A DNA stretch of 64,000 nucleotides from Fen-999 sp044220545 (GTDB lineage: Bacteria; Pseudomonadota; Gammaproteobacteria; Burkholderiales; Rhodocyclaceae). Numbering within the stretch: position 1 is the first letter of the stretch; the number at the start of each line of letters is the position of its first letter. The position numbers were made by a program, and so were the translations under genes. The stretch spans positions 1 to 64,000 of the forward strand of contig JBGAQX010000006.1 in the NCBI GenBank assembly GCA_044220545.1. Reading direction: 5' to 3'. Below, piece after piece: positions 62,199-64,000 of this stretch. The notes below the pieces were generated by a model. The model searched no databases. It was not told where the DNA came from and worked only from the letters and a program-made list of their open reading frames with translations.

Positions 62199-62476
62199 CC
62201 GCGAGCGTCATCAACATTGTCGCCGCCGAACTGGCCGGGGAATACCGGATTCGTCTGCGTTTCGACGACGGCACCGAGCAGCTTGTGGACTTCAAGCCTT
62301 TCCTGTCACGATCGCTGCATCCGGATGTCCGCGCCTATCTCGACCCCGGGCGTTTTGCCGCGTTCCGGCTCGAGTTCGGGGAACTGGTCTGGGGCGACTA
62401 CGACCTTTGCTTTCCGATCATCGACTTGTACCGCAATCAATTGGAACGGCATCACCAACTCGAAGTGGCCGCTTGA
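62195..62476 (+). CDS. DUF2442 family protein
   Basis: A 93-residue DUF2442 protein. It has the pattern YRIRLRFDDGTEQLVDFKPFL and FAAFRLEFGELVWGDYDLCFP (IDLY at the end), which matches the family. It overlaps the DUF4160 gene by four bases and they are translated together. An AAGGAGG ribosome site precedes the ATG, which is stronger than that of its partner, as often seen where the second gene is the more abundant product. Confidence 0.87.
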   Translation: MTASVINIVAAELAGEYRIRLRFDDGTEQLVDFKPFLSRSLHPDVRAYLDPGRFAAFRLEFGELVWGDYDLCFPIIDLYRNQLERHHQLEVAA

Positions 62477-62493
62477 CCGAATTGGGGCAATCC

Positions 62494-63393
62494 ATGTTCA
62501 AGATCCTCGACGATTTCGTCGGCAATACGCCGCTGGCGCGGCTGAAGCGCATTCCCGGCGCGGACAACGAGCGGCGCAACAATGTGATTCTTGCCAAGCT
62601 GGAGGGCAACAACCCGGCGGGGTCGGTGAAGGACCGGCCGGCGCTGTCGATGATCGTGCGCGCCGAGGCGCGCGGCGAGATCAAGCCGGGCGATACGCTG
62701 ATCGAGGCGACTTCCGGCAACACCGGCATTGCCCTGGCCATGGCCGCCGCCATGCGCGGTTACCGGATGGTGCTGGTGATGCCCGAGAACCAAAGCGTCG
62801 AGCGGCGCCAGGCGATGCGCGCCTTTGGCGCCGAACTGGTGCTGACGCCCAGGACGGCGAGCATGGAAGGCGCCCGCGATGTCGCCGAGCGCATGGCGAA
62901 GGAGGGGCAGGGCGTCATGCTCGACCAGTTCGCCAATCCGGACAACCCGCTGGCCCACTACGAGGGCACCGGGCCGGAAATCTGGCGCGACACCGGGGGT
63001 CGCCTGACCCACTTCGTCTCCAGCATGGGCACCACGGGCACCATCATGGGCTGCTCGCGTTTCCTCAAGGAGCAGAATTCCGCCATCCGGATCGTGGGCT
63101 GCCAGCCCGAGGCGGGCTCGCAAATTCCGGGCATCCGCAAATGGGCACCGGAATATCTGCCGAAGATCTGCGATTTTTCGCGCATCGATCAAATGGAGTC
63201 GGTGAGCCAGGCCGACGCCGAAGAGATGACCCGGCGCATGGCCAGCGAGGAAGGGATATTCGCCGGCGTTTCCTCCGGCGGCGCGCTGTGCGTGGCGCTG
63301 CGCATCGCCGCCCAGGTGGAGAACGCCGTCATCGTGACCATCGTCTGCGATCGTGGCGACCGCTATCTTTCGACGGGCGTTTTTCCCGCTTAG
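62494..63393 (+). CDS. cysM: cysteine synthase B
   Basis: A 299-residue PLP-dependent O-acetylserine sulfhydrylase. The PLP lysine is in NNPAGSVKDRPA, the phosphate-binding loop is TSGNTGIALAMAAAMRG, and the family-specific NQSVERRQAMRAFGAEL and EGIFAGVSSGGALCVALRIA segments match CysM. It makes cysteine from O-acetylserine with sulfide or thiosulfate. The ATG at 62494 is used; a longer frame begins inside the DUF2442 gene. Confidence 0.94.
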   Translation: MFKILDDFVGNTPLARLKRIPGADNERRNNVILAKLEGNNPAGSVKDRPALSMIVRAEARGEIKPGDTLIEATSGNTGIALAMAAAMRGYRMVLVMPENQSVERRQAMRAFGAELVLTPRTASMEGARDVAERMAKEGQGVMLDQFANPDNPLAHYEGTGPEIWRDTGGRLTHFVSSMGTTGTIMGCSRFLKEQNSAIRIVGCQPEAGSQIPGIRKWAPEYLPKICDFSRIDQMESVSQADAEEMTRRMASEEGIFAGVSSGGALCVALRIAAQVENAVIVTIVCDRGDRYLSTGVFPA

Positions 63394-64000
63394 TTTCTGC
63401 TTCGCGTTGTGGCTCGCCGCGCCCGCCTGGGCGGGCGTGTCGCTGGTGGTCGACAGCCTGCGCCATCCGTCCTTCGAGGCCGATGGCCTCGAGATCGTTT
63501 TCGCCACCGGCCGCGCCGGCGAGGCCGATATCCGGTTCGAGCGCCTCAAACTCGCCGGCATCGAATACCGGCAACTGATCCTGCATTGCGCCGATTTCGC
63601 GGTCGACCTGCGCCACATCGATTGTCCGCGTGGCGAGATTCGGCGCGCGGACCAGCGTGGCGCGGATCGGCCCGCGCTGCCGTTCTCGTTCGCCTATCGC
63701 TTTGCCGACGGCCGACTGGAGATGGCCATCGAGGGCACCGACGTGCTGGCCTGGTCGCCGCTCGTCAAGCGCCTGCGCGCCTGGAATCCGGCCGGAACGG
63801 TCGATCTCCGGCTGGTGGCCGATCGCCGGCAGGCCGACTTGAAGCTGGCGGTACGCCAGCTCAAGTTCGGCAACAAGGCCGGCGACGTGGCCGGCGAAGG
63901 AATTGACCTGGCGCTGGAGGCCACCGCACGGCGCGTGGGCGACGACTGGCAATGGACGGCGCAAGTCGATTGGCCGGCCGGCGAACTGTATGTCGCCCCG
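63353..64000 (+). CDS. secreted protein of unknown function (3' partial)
   Basis: A reading frame open from a GTG at 63353 to the window end, overlapping the last 41 bases of cysM. It encodes a signal peptide (basic start then FFPLSFCFALWLAAPAWA, cut before GVSLVV). The mature part (SLVVDSLRHPSFEADGLE, RFERLKLAGIEYRQLIL, LDLRLVADRRQ-like and LKLAVRQLKFGNKAGD) is beta-strand-rich with repeated short strands. It has some resemblance to AsmA/TamB-like envelope proteins, but I cannot assign a family. The start lacks a ribosome site, so the true one may differ. Confidence 0.68.
   Translation, partial: MATAIFRRAFFPLSFCFALWLAAPAWAGVSLVVDSLRHPSFEADGLEIVFATGRAGEADIRFERLKLAGIEYRQLILHCADFAVDLRHIDCPRGEIRRADQRGADRPALPFSFAYRFADGRLEMAIEGTDVLAWSPLVKRLRAWNPAGTVDLRLVADRRQADLKLAVRQLKFGNKAGDVAGEGIDLALEATARRVGDDWQWTAQVDWPAGELYVAP

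Overview
The window is chromosomal DNA of very high GC content from a betaproteobacterium, most likely in or near the Rhodocyclales. Three things suggest this: the conserved order gyrA-serC-serA-pheA-hisC-tyrA-aroA/cmk-rpsA-ihfB-lapA-lapB, a betaproteobacterial tmRNA tag (ANDERFALAA), and a priB-containing rpsF-priB-rpsR-rplI operon. The lineage is inferred from gene content and order, not from a phylogeny. I see no transposases, integrases, prophage genes or CRISPR arrays.

1-4757 (+): a tightly packed run. It holds a VTT/DedA membrane domain fused to a flavin disulfide oxidoreductase (5'-truncated by the window), a secreted DUF3047 protein, the TIGR04283 and TIGR04282 transferase-like pair, an ECF-type sigma factor and a small zinc-finger anti-sigma candidate. 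4775-9454 (-): a MacAB/TolC-type tripartite efflux operon, divergent from a MarR regulator (9538-10062) and sharing an 18-bp perfect palindrome with it.

10063-26000: a DUF4397 lipoprotein gene, then a complete 12-gene type II secretion operon gspCDEFGHIJKLMN (no prepilin peptidase in view). A convergent OmpR/CpxR-type two-component pair follows, then a CpxP/Spy-like periplasmic protein and an EF-hand protein. Arrays of TTTAC/TTAAC half-sites, mostly spaced at 10 bp, lie upstream of the lipoprotein gene, in the divergent promoter of the regulator and the CpxP-like gene, and twice upstream of the EF-hand gene. They point to one local regulon.

26036-34677: a UvrD-like helicase, a LexA-like S24 repressor with a large inverted repeat in its promoter, a glutathione transferase, a CBS-domain protein, two orphan small proteins, DbpA, ArfB, an OmpA-domain protein, tRNA-Arg(CCT) with two acceptor-stem mismatches, and an HDOD protein.

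34791-40227: the rpsF-priB-rpsR-rplI operon with a good promoter. Its priB lacks a normal start codon at the expected position. It is followed by a tmRNA gene whose CCA-bearing 3' end lies four bases upstream of its own 5' end, that is, a circularly permuted (two-piece) tmRNA. Its acceptor part abuts or overlaps the end of gph. Then come gph, ubiG, an ompA-like gene and an mtaD-like deaminase on the minus strand.

40345-58534 (+): gyrA followed by serine and aromatic amino acid biosynthesis, an aroA-cmk fusion, rpsA, ihfB, lapA and lapB. A three-gene minus-strand signalling module (PAS histidine kinase with C-terminal Hpt, FIST protein, response regulator with HD-GYP) is inserted between tyrA and aroA. 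58561-64000 (+): ugd, rfaE1 and hldD for UDP-glucuronate and heptose supply, a DUF4160/DUF2442 pair, cysM, and a secreted protein gene that runs off the window.
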